From Micractinium sp. NFX-FRZ (lineage: Eukaryota > Chlorophyta > Trebouxiophyceae > Chlorellales > Chlorellaceae): a stretch of DNA of 64,000 nucleotides. The stretch is from the NCBI GenBank assembly GCA_029339195.1, contig JAPTJF010000032.1, positions 62,001 to 126,000 of the forward strand, given 5' to 3'. The position numbers and the translations under genes are program-made. Shown one piece after another: positions 22,592-34,200 of the stretch. A model generated the notes under the pieces. It had not been told where the DNA came from, ran no database searches, and saw only the letters and a program-made list of their open reading frames with translations. How positions within the stretch are numbered: the stretch's first letter is position 1; the number at the start of each line of letters is the position of its first letter.

Positions 22592-25500
22592 ATGGCGGCA
22601 ACTCAGGCCCCTGATTCCGAGTTCTGGGAGGCCCATGAAGTCTGCATTGTGTGCGGGAGCGAAGACTTTGCCGCGGGCCACGGCCCCCGCACGCTGGTCA
22701 CCTGTGACTGCTGCCTCGCCAAGGGTGTGCACATTGAGTGCTGGAAGCAGCGCAGCGGCGAGGAGCTGACTCAGGAGCAGCTGGCGCTGCCCGCCTTCCA
22801 ATGGTTCTGCTCCGAGGTAAGAGCGGCGGGCGCCGCCGCCGCCCGCAGGCGGCGGGAAGCGCGCAAGGCCGCCGCGAGGGGCCGCTGCCGCTGCCTGCAT
22901 GCCCTGTGCAAGCTGGATGCGATACCTTCATTTCCCTCTGGCCGAAATTCACATGCAGGGCTGCAAGCGCGTCAACGAGCGGCTGGTCGAGCTGACGGGA
23001 GTGCAGCGGCCGCTGGCGGGCACGGCGGGCGCTGCAGCAGGCAGCAACGAGTGCAGGTGCACCACCCCGCCCGGAGCCAAAGCAGGGCGTCAGCTTTACA
23101 CGCGGGCGCTGTGCATGCCGTCATTCCTGCGCAGCGTAGCGCTGCCCAGCGTTGCCGCAGGGTCCGGCGCTCCACGCTGCCTGCCCGCCTCCTGGCGCAC
23201 CTTGCTGTGGCTGCCAGCGCTGCCGCCCACCCACCCTGCCGCCCGCCTCCAGGCGCGGGCCCCTGCTTCTGCCTGCCCTGCCACCCAGCCTGCCACCCGC
23301 CTCATCATCCCGTCAGCTTCTTCTAATGCCGCGCGCCGCTGCATGGCCGCCCCTTACCGGCTGTCTCTGAGCTAGCCCCTACTCGCTCCCCCCTGCATCC
23401 CTCCTTGCAGCGTGGAGCTCGTGCGGTGGTCACCGCGTGACCTCGGGGAGCAGAAGAAAGTGAACACGGCCAAGCAGCTCTTCAACTCTGCTTTTGGTGG
23501 GTCGGCCGCCCTGTTGCTTTTAATGGCTGGCGTCGCAAGTTGCAGGGCTCATGCTGTGCTCATGCTGTGCACTGTCAACCCTGCGGCACCTGTGCGGCTG
23601 CCGATGGAAGGGTGCCGCTGTCCGTGAGCGCGTGCCCCGCCCGCGTGTGTGCCTCTGTGCCCGGCCCTTGCTTGCCTGCTGTGGCCTGCCTGTATACACC
23701 CGTGTCGCGTTTGCCCACTCCGGCTGCCGTGTCGCTGCCACCTCGTCAGATGTGCACGCATGCCGCGGGCGCCTCCTGCCGCCTCCTTGCTCCAAGGAAG
23801 CATCGGCACGGCACCCGGCCACACAGCATTGTGCCTGCCCATGTGTGCTCTCAGCTGACAAGCGCCCTCCTTGGGCCTCCCATGCAGCCCTCCAATCGTG
23901 CCACATGAGTGTACCTGGGATACTGTCACTGACACTCTCCCACCCTAGTCCTGCCGACCCCCAACCCTCCTTGCTTTGGCCTCCATGCAGCCCCCCTGAT
24001 TATGGAGAACGGGCGCAATCTGATTGACATGGTGTGCGAGGCTTTCGAGTCGGCTGATGAGCCAGCTGATGAGCAGCAGAAGGAGCAGCACCAGGCGGCA
24101 GCAAACGGCAAGGCGGGCGGTAAAGCGGGTGGCAAGGCGGCGGCCAAGGCAAATGGCGGCAGCGATGGCGGTGGCGACCGGCGGGGCAGGCCAGGCGCTG
24201 CCAAGGAGGATGGCGGGGGCAAGAAGGGGGCACAGCTTGGGAGAGGCCAGGAGGAGGATGCTGAGGTGGCGGAGGGGGAGGGTGACAATGATGAGGAGCC
24301 GGAGAGCTACAACTTCAGTGAGCGAGCCGCGCTAGTGCCAGGAAGAGTTAGTTGGCAATTGCGGTTGCAGAGGCAGCGCAGGGCAGGGGCGGTAGGGCGC
24401 AGGAGTGGAGGGGTGGCCCAGAGAGGGGTGCCGGGCGCGCACGTTTTAGGCACTGCTGGCAGCCTTCTGCGGGGCAGCAGCGCCCTGCCTGCCACGCCTG
24501 CTGTGTGCCGCGCTTCTGCGCGTCATCCTCCAGCTTCTTTTGCGCACTCGCTGTGCCACCATCCACTGGCAACCATGTCTAAGCAAACAACCCGGCCTCC
24601 CCCCATTCACCCTCCCCGCCCACTGCCCTCCCTCACCCCGCCCCGCAGGCACCTTCCGTGTGCTGCTGCTGCGCAAGCGTGGCACTGTGGTGAGCGCCGC
24701 CACCCTGCGCGCCTTTGGCCCCCGCTTCTGCGAGGTGCCCTTTGTGGCCACACGGGACGGGTACCGACGCGCGGGGCACTGCCGCCTCCTCATGCAGGTG
24801 ACCGGGGTGGGCGCAGGAGAGGGGCGTGCTTTGGGGCAAGCCTAGGGATGGCAGTGTTCTCAAAAGGGCTGCCGGTGAGAGGGGCACTGCCGCCTCCTCA
24901 TGCAGGTGACTGAGTGGCGGTTTTTGAGTGGTGGGGGAAGCCTTGGGGCACGGTTGGGGGCGGCAGGGTGTGGCCACAGGAGGGCTACCGGGGAGAGGGG
25001 CACTGCCGCCTCCTCATGCAGGTGACAGGAATGGGGTTGTGAGCGGGTAAGTGGGGTGGGGAGGCGTGGTGGTGGGTAGCGGCGGGCAGGGCTGCCTGCA
25101 CGACGAACTTCTTTGTGACACGAACCTCCTCATGCCTTTGCTCTCATTCCCCGCACCACCACGTTGCCCCCTTCTCGGCCCTGTCTGTGTGCAGGAGGTG
25201 GAGGGCATGCTGCGTGGCATGGGGGTGCAGTGGGTCATTGTGCCCGCCATGAAGGGCATTCTGGCCATGTGGCTGCGCAAGTTCAACTACACGCAGTTCA
25301 GGTGCTGGCATGTACTGCTGTGCTGTGCATGCTGTGCGTGCTGTGCGTGCTGTGCGTGCTGAGTTGTGCCGCACGTGCTGTGCGCGCCATGTGGTCCCCT
25401 GTTGTGCCGCCCCACGTGGCTGCGCACACGCAACAGTTCCGTGGGCGACTGCCACTGCCAGCTGGCCGCACTCGCCTTTAGCGCCCTAAGCACGGACACC

Positions 25501-28500
25501 GGGCGCCGCTGGCAGCTCTGCTCCCCATGCGCCTGACCATCTGCTGCTCCCCACCTCCCGAGCTTCCTGCCGCCTGCCCCCTGCCGTGTGCAGCCAGGCG
25601 GAGTGCAAGGTGCTGGGGCGGCGCATCGTGATGCCAGACCCCACCAGCGCGGTGCTGGTGCGCAAGCAGGTGCGCAGGGTGAAGACACATGGGGCAGGGG
25701 GCCGCAGGTGTATATGGAGAGGAGGGCACTGACATGACCCCACCAGCGCGGTGCTGGTACCAGCACAGGCAGGTGAGCCCAGCCTGCTGCCCAGGAGTCA
25801 GGAGCCGGGAACATCATCCTCATCATCATTACATTTCAAGTCTGCGGGGCCAGCAGGACTCGTGAGACAGGAGAGGAAGGGGGTGTGCAGAGGGAGTGTG
25901 GGAGCGAAAGGGCGGGTTTGCTGGTGGGCAGGGGGGGAGCGCGCACTTGATGGCCCCGAGGGCTGGTCGTGCTGCGCGTGAGAAGCCGGTATAGTGGAAA
26001 GGCTGGCAAACCAGTGAGTGCGTTTGCTCCCTGCAGGTGGAGGCTCCACAGCCGGCGGGGGCCGGGGCCCGGAAGGGCAAGGCACCAAAGCCGGCACGTG
26101 AGTGAGGTGCTGCTGTGGCCTGCCGGTGCCAGGGGAGTTCGCCCTCTGCATTGCCAGCCCCCGCCCACTGCATTGCACAGCGGGGGCTGGCCCGCTGTGC
26201 AATGCAGAGAGATGACACAGAGTTTGAACAGGCAGAGTGCTGAGCATTGGGCGCCTTGTGCAGAGCCTCTGCACTCGTGCTCACTCACCATCTGCCGTGC
26301 AGCGCACATCGGGCAGTGCATGCGCTCTGTGCTGTGCTATGCACGGTGTCCCGCTCAGCTCTGCCTGCCTGCGTGGCTCCTTTGCCCGTGCAGCCAAAAT
26401 TGGACGCCGCGTGCGCTTCAGCTATGCCGAGCCGGACTCCTCTGAAGACGACAGCGACGGGGGCGGCAAGGGCGGGCGCAGGGGAGGCGGCAAGAAGAAG
26501 GGCGGCAGGGCGAAGAAACAGGACGGTGCGCGCTGCACAGGCCGGGGGCAGTGCTGGGGCTGCTGCTTGGTGGCGGCAGGGAGGGAGGATGAGGCGAGGG
26601 GTGGTCTGTGCGGTGCAGCCGGCTTGATCATCATCTTTGCTGATGATCAGGCAGCCCCCTGCTCTTGCTGCTTCCCTGCGCGGCCGCCACTCATCTGCCT
26701 GAACACTCAGCACAGCGCATGTGACAGGTACTGCACCCCGCGGCTCTCCTACACCTGTGGCCTCCCTGCGCTCTCCCCCGCCACTGCCTGCCCACCATCC
26801 CAATTTGCCTGGCCCGCGCTGCAGATGAGGAGTCAGACTACGAGATGTCGGAAGAGGAGGAGGAGGAGGAGGAGGAGGAGGAGGAAGGGCTGGTGGATGA
26901 GGAGGGGCTGTGTGAGCGCTGCGGTGCCACGCAGTCTGAGGGCTGGGTCATCAGCCAGGCCACGGGTGAGAGCAGGGATACAAGAGAAATGCGGCGATAC
27001 TGGGGAAAGGGCAGGGATTGGCAGTGGGGTGGAGTCAAGCTGGGTCATCAGCCAGACCGTGGGTGCGCAGCGCTGCTACACAGAGTTGGGCTGCTGATTA
27101 GGGAAAGGGCAAGCAGTGGTGTGCTGACTGTGGATGGGAAACCTGTGTAACCCCTGCACCTGCTCACCCAGCCGCCCCGCTGCTCCTACCCCTCTCCATG
27201 CAGAGCAGCAGACCTTGGGTGTGTGATGCATCATCCCAGCTGCTCACCTAGCCCCCCTGTTGCTCACCTCGCCAAACCCGCTGCTCACCCTGCCTCACCG
27301 CTCCTCCCCCTTCCCCTCTCCCCCTTCCAGAACAGATTTCGTGTGTGGGATGCATTTCAGAGTACCAATCCCTGCCCACCCTGCTCCCCCTCTGCTTCCA
27401 CCTTCCCATTGCTTCCCCCACAGAGGAGACTCTCTGTGCCAGCTGCATCACCCCAGAGGACATCCCAGGCGCCCCTGCCACCTCAGCAGCAGCAGCAGCA
27501 GCAGCAGCAGCCGGCGGGGCAGCCAGCGGGGCAGCCAGCGGCGCAGCCGGCGCCGGCAGCAGCAAGCAGGGGGACGCAGTCCTCAGTGCAGGCGCTGCGG
27601 GGTCGTCCCGGGGCGGCAAGGTTTGCTCCAACTGTGGCACCCTAGGGGCAGCCAAGTCAAAGACCACAGGTGGGGAAGGAGTGGGAGGGGGCTTGGCTGG
27701 CGGGCTGCGCGGGGGCAGTCGGGTAGCAGCATTAGTGCCCAATGCAGAACCCTTTGAAGCCACAACGTGTTCGAGTCGCTTGCACTTGGCAGCACCGACC
27801 CAGCATGTCTTCCCCTTTTCGAAACCACCTTCAATGTTACTGCTCGCAGGCCTGTTGGAGTGCAGTGCCTGCTCCCGCTGGCGGTCCAGCCACGACGGCC
27901 AGCCACGCCCGCCCAAGCAGTGGGAGCGGCAGCGGCAGCGGGGCGTCGCCAAGGCGGCGGGCGCAGCGGCTGGCGGGCCCGCCGGGGCGGCCTCGCCCGT
28001 GGGGGTGAGGCTGAGCTGAGAGCTTGGCAGGCCGAGGCAGCAGCCCTGCCCTGGTGTGTGTGTGTGTGTGTACACTGAAATTTACGCCCCCCAAATGCAT
28101 ATTCTCCTTACCATTGAGGGCTGGGCCGCTCCCCTCTTCTTTCCTGTCACACAGGAGGCGCGTCAGGCGGCGCCACGCCCCACCACCCCTGCCGCCCGTG
28201 GGGCAGCTTCAGCTGCAGCCGCCCCCCGCACCCCCGCCGCCTCCAAGCAGCAGCAGCAGCAGCGCGAGGCGCAGGGCAAGCGGGCCGCCCAGCGGGTGCT
28301 CGGGGAGCTCAAGCTCAGCCGCGGGCATGTGGGCAGGCAGGCGCATCAGGCGCGGGCATCAGCAGAGGTGCATCGCATACAAGTGGAGGAGCAGATTGGT
28401 GACCAGCTGGGAGGTGCGCCCGCCCGCCTGCCTGCCTGCCTGCCTGCCTACCTGCTGTTGTGCTTGCCTGGAAGGCTGCACATTGGCTTGCTGTGCCTGC

Positions 28501-30785
28501 ATGCCCTGACCTGCCAGTTGTCGGACTGCCCTGGCGCGCTTGAAAGGGGCGTCCACCTGCGCTGCTTGGCTGCCCTGGCCTGCTTGAAAGGGACGCCGAC
28601 CTGCGCTGGGCAAACCTGCTTGCCATTTGAACTAGCGCCTCATGTGGCATGTCGCACGCTCACCATGCATAAGCCCAGCTCGCTGCGCATGCCAGGCAGC
28701 TGTGGTACACTCAGCCACTGATCTGCCCCCTCTGCACAGGCCATCTTGCATGCTTGGTGCGAGCCTTGCTCACAATCCTAAAACCTAGCCCCCTGCGCCC
28801 CCGTTTCCCACTGCACAGGCCACCTGGTGTACCTTGTGCGAGAGGCGGACCAGCAGCAGGCGCAGATGCAGCACGAGTACGAGCAGCATGCCCAGGAGTG
28901 AGTGTGAAGAGGGGAGGGGGAGGGAAGGGAAGGCTTGCCGAGAAGGGTTTGCACGCAGGGCAGGAAAGCTGGTGCTATTGAGAGAGCGTGCATGCTCAGC
29001 GGCGGAGGACTGTGCATGCGGGGCAGGAAGGCCGGTGATGAGAGAAGTGCAAGGTGGCGCACAGCGTCTGCCTGCGTGCCCGGAGCCGCTCTCAAGGACA
29101 GTGACACCCTGTATTGACGCTTGCCTAGCCCTGCCTCTGCACAAAACATCCCCCGCAGGCAGCGGGCCAGCCTGGCGGCAGCAGAGGCTGGGCAGGATGC
29201 CTTGCGCCAGCTATCAGAGAGCCTGCGAGGGCAGCTGGATGCAGCCGGCGCGCGAGAGGCAGCCGCCGCTGCTCGGGTGCAGCAGCTGGAGGGCCTTCTA
29301 GAGGCAGCGTCTCAGAGCTACCGGCAGCATGCTGTCAGCTTCCAGGCTGAGCTGGCAGCTGAGCGGGCAGCAGGAGCAGAGCGTGCACAGCAGCTGGCGG
29401 CGCGCCTGGCAGCAGCAGAGGCGCAAATCGCGGCGGAGCAGGCGGCTGCGGCAGAGCAGCGGCAGCAGCTGGAGGCACAGGCGGCGGAGCAGGCAGCGCA
29501 GGTGGAGCATCTGCTGTCCCAACTGCAACTGGGGCGGCAGGGCCAGCAGCAGGAGCAGGAGCAGCAGCCAGATGCAGCACCCTTGGAGGCGGCAGAAGGG
29601 GCGCCCACCGGTGGGGTTGCTGGCGGCAGCGGCAGCCCTGGCATGCTCAGCTGTCCAGCTCAGCTTGGAAGGGGCAGCGCTGAGTGGGATGCCACAGCAG
29701 AGGGGGCAGATGAGCCGATCGTCATGTCGGATGGAGCAGGGGAGGCAGAGGCGGCAGCAGCTGTGATGACAGCTGCAACTCACCTGCCATCGGCAGCCGC
29801 CCCGGCAGGCAGCCCCCCGCAAGCTGCAGCACCAGCACCGGGACCCAGCCTGCCATCTCCGGCAGCAAGCGCCGGCGGCAGCGGTGGCACAGAGGCTCCC
29901 CGCCGGCGCCTGACCACTGGCCGCTCCTCAGGGGGGCATGCCTCGGGCAGGCGGCGGACCCTCCGCAGCCGCCCCGCACCGTCTGGCGGCGACGCGGGCG
30001 TCGCAGCAGGCAGTGGCACAGCCTCCCAGCAGCAGCAGCAGCTGGAGCAGCAAGGTGCTGGCAGTGGCGGAGCCAGCGCCCCTTCAGAGGACTGGGGGCG
30101 CGCTCTGTTTGGCATGCTGGGCCCCGGCACCGGCGGCAGCAGCGGCAGCGGGGACGGAGTGGCCGTCGGTGACTCCTCTCAGTTGCCGGCGGGCTGGACA
30201 GCAGGAGCAGCAGGGGCAGCACGCCAGACCAGCAGCCCACCTGATAGCCCCAGCACGTCTCTGGACGGGGTGCGCGGGCAGGGTGGCTTGCCTGGGGCGG
30301 CTGGCGCCGGGCTGCGCCTCAGGCTGGCACTGGGCAGCCAGGAGAGCTGCTCCCAGGGCGGGCAGCGGCAGGCACAGCATGCGCAGCAGCGTGCACAGCA
30401 GCATGCTCAGCAGGAGCGGCGGCCCGACAGCACCACGCCTGCGGCAGCCGCTGGCCTGGCACCTGTGCTTCCCCCTGGTGGCACCGCCTTGCTCCTCGAA
30501 GGCACAGCCGCCATGCCAGGGCCAGCCGGCGTGCCCGCCCTGGCCGCACCTGCACAGCTGGCGGCGCCACAGCTGGACGATCTCTTTGCAATGCCAGCAG
30601 CAGGCAGCTCCCCAGCGGCAGCAGGTGCCAGCTTTGGGGGCTCACTAACAAAGTCTGGCGCCGGCTTTGGGCACGCCACAGCGGCAGCCGGCGCCCGCTT
30701 GGGGGCCTCCCCAGCGGCAGGCATGGCGGACCAGGAGGAGGCCATGAGGGCGGCAGCCGACATTGCACAGTACTTGGCAGACTGA
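22592..30785 (+). CDS. IDM1-like PHD-finger / GNAT histone acetyltransferase with extra CxxC fingers and coiled coil
   Basis: Fifteen exons join in phase to 1,255 residues: 22592-22816, 22959-23056, 23411-23496, 23991-24317, 24649-24797, 25195-25301, 25594-25669, 26037-26097, 26394-26525, 26825-26965, 27424-27669, 27850-28004, 28155-28413, 28819-28897, 29159-30785. Residues 15-75 are a PHD-like finger (CIVCGSEDF, TCDCCLAKGVHIECW, FQWFCSE). Residues about 240-335 are the GNAT domain (FRVLLLRKRGTVVSAATLR, VPFVATRDGYRRAGHCRLL, WVIVPAMKGILAMWLRKF), matching plant IDM1, a histone acetyltransferase opposing DNA methylation. Then come an acidic run, CERC...CASC (about 452-475) and CSNC...CSAC (about 533-560), which resemble degenerate GATA fingers. 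Residues about 660-810 form a Gln/Ala coiled coil and the tail is low complexity. A nuclear chromatin role is inferred. Confidence 0.85.
24773..25026 (+). repeat. Exon-intron junction triplicated in tandem
   Basis: The end of the fifth exon plus its splice donor (GGGGCACTGCCGCCTCCTCA then TGCAGGTGAC) occurs at 24773, 24881 and 24997, with spacing of 108 and 116 nt. The third copy also retains upstream exon sequence (TGGCCACA...GGCTACCG). Only the first copy is read as the real exon. Confidence 0.85.
25313..25362 (+). repeat. TGTGC/TGCGTGC tract right after a splice donor
   Basis: CTGTGCTGTGCATGCTGTGC and three GTGCTGTGC-type copies start about 12 nt after the donor at 25302, in the intron following the GNAT exon. 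Confidence 0.75.
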
Positions 30786-30897
30786 CTGAGCCAGCTTGGT
30801 TTCAAACGTCAACATGGGGGCTGCCGGGCTGTGGCCGCACCATCGGCGGGGGCAGAAGCACAGCCAGCGTCGCGGTGCTAGCGGTGCAGTCTTAACA

Positions 30898-30902
30898 TTA
30901 CA
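30898..30902 (-). terminator. TGTAA polyadenylation-type signal (minus strand)
   Basis: TTACA on +, 348 nt past the carboxypeptidase stop codon. Confidence 0.4.
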
Positions 30903-31016
30903 GCAAGGGCACCGAGGGTGGTCTGGGGTCGCAGGGGGAGACATGAGAAAAACAGGGGGCGCCGGCAAGCGGCAAGGAATACGGAAGCAATGCATGGATG
31001 GGGTTAGTGACGAACA

Positions 31017-31021
31017 TGTAA
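31017..31021 (+). terminator. TGTAA polyadenylation-type signal
   Basis: 232 nt past the stop codon of the IDM1-like gene. Confidence 0.5.
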
Positions 31022-31249
31022 GCAGGCGACACGTGTGAATGAGGGAGGTGATGAGGCGTCGAGCCAGGCTGAGGGCACGAGGAAATTTGTGAAAGGGGGG
31101 GCGGGTGGTTGACGTTAAGTGATTGATAAAGAGAGAGTCGGACGGGGATAAAGGGAATACTCAAGGCGGAAGTGAGCACCAAGAAAAACGTGCGCATGCT
31201 GGGGAGCACGGGCCAGGGCTGGTCTGCCGCTGTTTGCTGCAAGGGCAGG

Positions 31250-34200
31250 CTACGCCCGCCCCACCGGTGCGGCAACCGGCTGCCCTCTGGCCAGCCACTG
31301 CTGCATCAGGGCCAGGCTAAGGGCGGGTTGGTCCAATGGCACCATGTGGCCGGCCCGAGAGAACCTCACAAACGCCAGGGGCCCCACCCGCTTGAAGCTG
31401 CCGCCAGCCCAGGTCCTTGTGGGGGCGCTGCAGGTTTGTGTGAGGGGAGGGCCAGCAGCGGCGGGGCACGAGCGGCGGGTGAGGGGCGCAGTGTTGGGTG
31501 CGCAGTGCGCTGGGCTTGACGCCTCGCGGCACGGCGTATTGGATGAGCACGATTTCGTGCCCATGCATGCGTCATGTACCTTTTGCAGCAGGAGCACGGT
31601 ACTGCCCAGCCAAGCAAGTGTTGTGCCCCCCAGCCCTGCTCTGCACCGCCTGTTCACCGCTGGCCCCGCACTCCAAGACCCGTCCCCTTGCTTGCTTCCT
31701 GGCTTGTTTGCTTGTTTGCTTAATAAGCTAGCAAGGTGAGATAACATCTCACCTGGCCCACTGCGGCTGCCTGGACCAGAGGAGGGCGTCCACCCACTTC
31801 TGGGTGCCCTGGGAGCTGCAAACAAAGTCGTAGTCGCCGCTGTAGACGAGGACGCTCACGCCTGCAGGTCGTGGCACAGTGACACAAGCTGCATCGGTCA
31901 GCATTGACGATCGTAGCAGCCACCGGCTGCCTATTGAGCCTGACAGGATCAGGGCATAAACCCTGAGCACCTAAAACCCTAGTCCGGACGTCCACATCTG
32001 TGCCAGCGAGGCAGGCCAGGTCTGGGGCGGGGGGCAGTGGCAAGCAGGAAGGGGCACTCCCTTTGGCGGCAGGGGCGCCGGAAGCAGCACCAGCCAAGAT
32101 CCAGGAGCGGTGCGCCCCTCCCGATGCGTGCTAGAATCCCCGCATCTTCTGGCAAGATTCCCCACTGCCTAGACGCATCTATAGCTAGCGCCCTGCTGGG
32201 CGGATGCTGCACACCACACGGCACCCTGCTGGGCGGGAGCTGCCCACAGCGTGGCACAGCAGGGGTGTGAGCGGGCTCTCACCGTTGTCCAGCAGGGCGG
32301 CTATGAGGTCGTCATAGGAGCGGGTCATGTCGGCCCACAGCCTCCAGAAGGCTGGGTCCGTGCAGGCGGCGTACGTGAGGTTGGCGGGCGCGCCCAGTTC
32401 GGCCCTGGCACACAAAGGGCAGGCACAGCGTCGGGCAGAGCAGCAGTGAGGGTGTGCCGTGTGCTGCAAGCAGCGGTGTGCAGGTGCAGGGGCGGGGCCC
32501 ATGCACGGCGGGTGCCCTGTTTGCTGATAGCCCCGCTGAGCAGGCCCCCATGCCGGCGAGCAGCAGAACGCCACCCACAAGTGTGCTACCAGCAGCCACC
32601 ATCCTTATCACAAGTGGCCGCTGGGTAACAAACCTAGGAGGCGTACCGCACCTGTTGGCGTTGATGTACCGCTCCAGCCTGGCGTCCAGCTCAGCGTAGC
32701 ATTTGGACGGGTCGGCGCAGTCGGTTTGCTGCAGGCACGCATGCAGGCGGGAGATGGGAGCAGGGCAGGGGTGTGGACGAGAGACCTGGGGAGTGGGAGC
32801 AACCAGACGGTGGGAGGGTAGCCGGGGCTGAAGTGCAGGGGCGTGGCTGTGGGGGGCGTTACGGCTCTGCTTTGATTTGCGGCGCCAGACACGCCTGCGC
32901 CTGGGGTGACGGCAGAGCAGGCGCCAGGCCGCACTGAGGGGCGTGCACGGCGAGGTGGCAGCGCAGCAGGCCGGTGGGTCGCCCTCCCTACAGGCGGCTC
33001 AGTCACCTTGAGATTGTACAAATTCCTTGTGGGCAGGAGGGACCCCTCCCCTTGAATCAGCGCCGCAAATACCTGCAAAGGTTCGGCCAGAGGAAGGCGC
33101 TCACTGATTCGGCGGAAGGCAGGAGAGGCGAACGAGCGGCGCAAGCGGGCAGCGCAGCAGCAGCAGCAAAAGCATGCTCCTGCCCCCACTACGGGGTACT
33201 ACAGCACAGTCAGCAGACTGACCGACCCCGCCTGCAGTCAGCAAGTCAGTGGAGCCTTCAAGAAGCTTCAGACAAGCACGCACAGGCCATTTTAACACAC
33301 AACACGCACACGCACACGCACACGCACGCACGCACGCACGCGCGGACACACACAGCGGTGAGCCCACCTGGTACTCGCAGGTGCTGCTGGCCGTCTCACA
33401 CATGCCTGGGTCCAGTGCACTGCACAGCGCAGACTGCAGCTTGCATGCGCCCAGCCGTTCAGACACCGTGTTGTACAGCGCCTGTGGCACCAGGCCCCTT
33501 TGGAGGGCGACCTTGGCGTAGCTTTCGTACATGGAGGGCCCGTGGGTGAACGGGTTGCCCATGGCCACGCCCGCCAGAGGCAGGGCGGGCGCGTTGGCCT
33601 TGATATAAGCGGCGGCGGCGGGCAGGTAGTGGCCAGCAAAGGACTCTCCGGAGAGGATGAGCCGAGAGCGTGCCAGGTGGCTGTACTGCGGGGCTGCAGG
33701 GGGGCGACGGGGAGGTGAAGGGGCATGGGCGGGCGGCAACGGGGCAGGCAGGTGGCGTGGGCGAACAACCGGTAGAGAGGCACGCCGGGTCCGGGTTGAA
33801 CTAAAAGCAGGAGGCGGGCCGATGTGCGGGTGAGAGGAGGTGGACGGGGCTATGCGGGCCGCGTGCTTGCCTTCTCGGTTAGGCAGCCAGCACATGTGCC
33901 TACGTGCTGCTCGCCCACCCACCGACCCCACACACCCCTGCACCAACCCCCACCCTGCCACCCGCACATGCCCACCCACACACCCACCCACCCTTGTAGA
34001 AGGCTGTGAGGAATGCGGTGAGGGTGCGTGCCACGTCTAGCTGGCTGGCCGTGCTGTCCCCCGCCTCCCCGCTGTAGCTCAGCCCCGTGCCAATCGGCTG
34101 GTCAATGTACAGCATGTTGGCCGCGGCTGCCCAAGTGAACGGGTTGGGCACCAGCTGCTGGGTGGCGTTGATTGTGTATGGCCCGTTCTCTGTGGAGGGG

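Larger units (their letters stand above)
30786..31249. other. Convergent region with overlapping 3'UTR signals
   Basis: This lies between the stop codons of the IDM1-like (+) and carboxypeptidase (-) genes. Signals from opposite strands interleave: TTACA at 30898-30902 (minus) and TGTAA at 31017-31021 (plus). The two transcripts probably overlap by more than 100 nt. No coding signal is seen. Confidence 0.5.

Noticed and set aside
27331..27365. Possible extra exon (EQISCVGCIS) with another CxxC in the IDM1-like gene
   Set aside because: No donor gives a phase compatible with the next exon, whereas joining the flanking exons directly keeps frame and completes a C-x2-C...C-x2-C pair.
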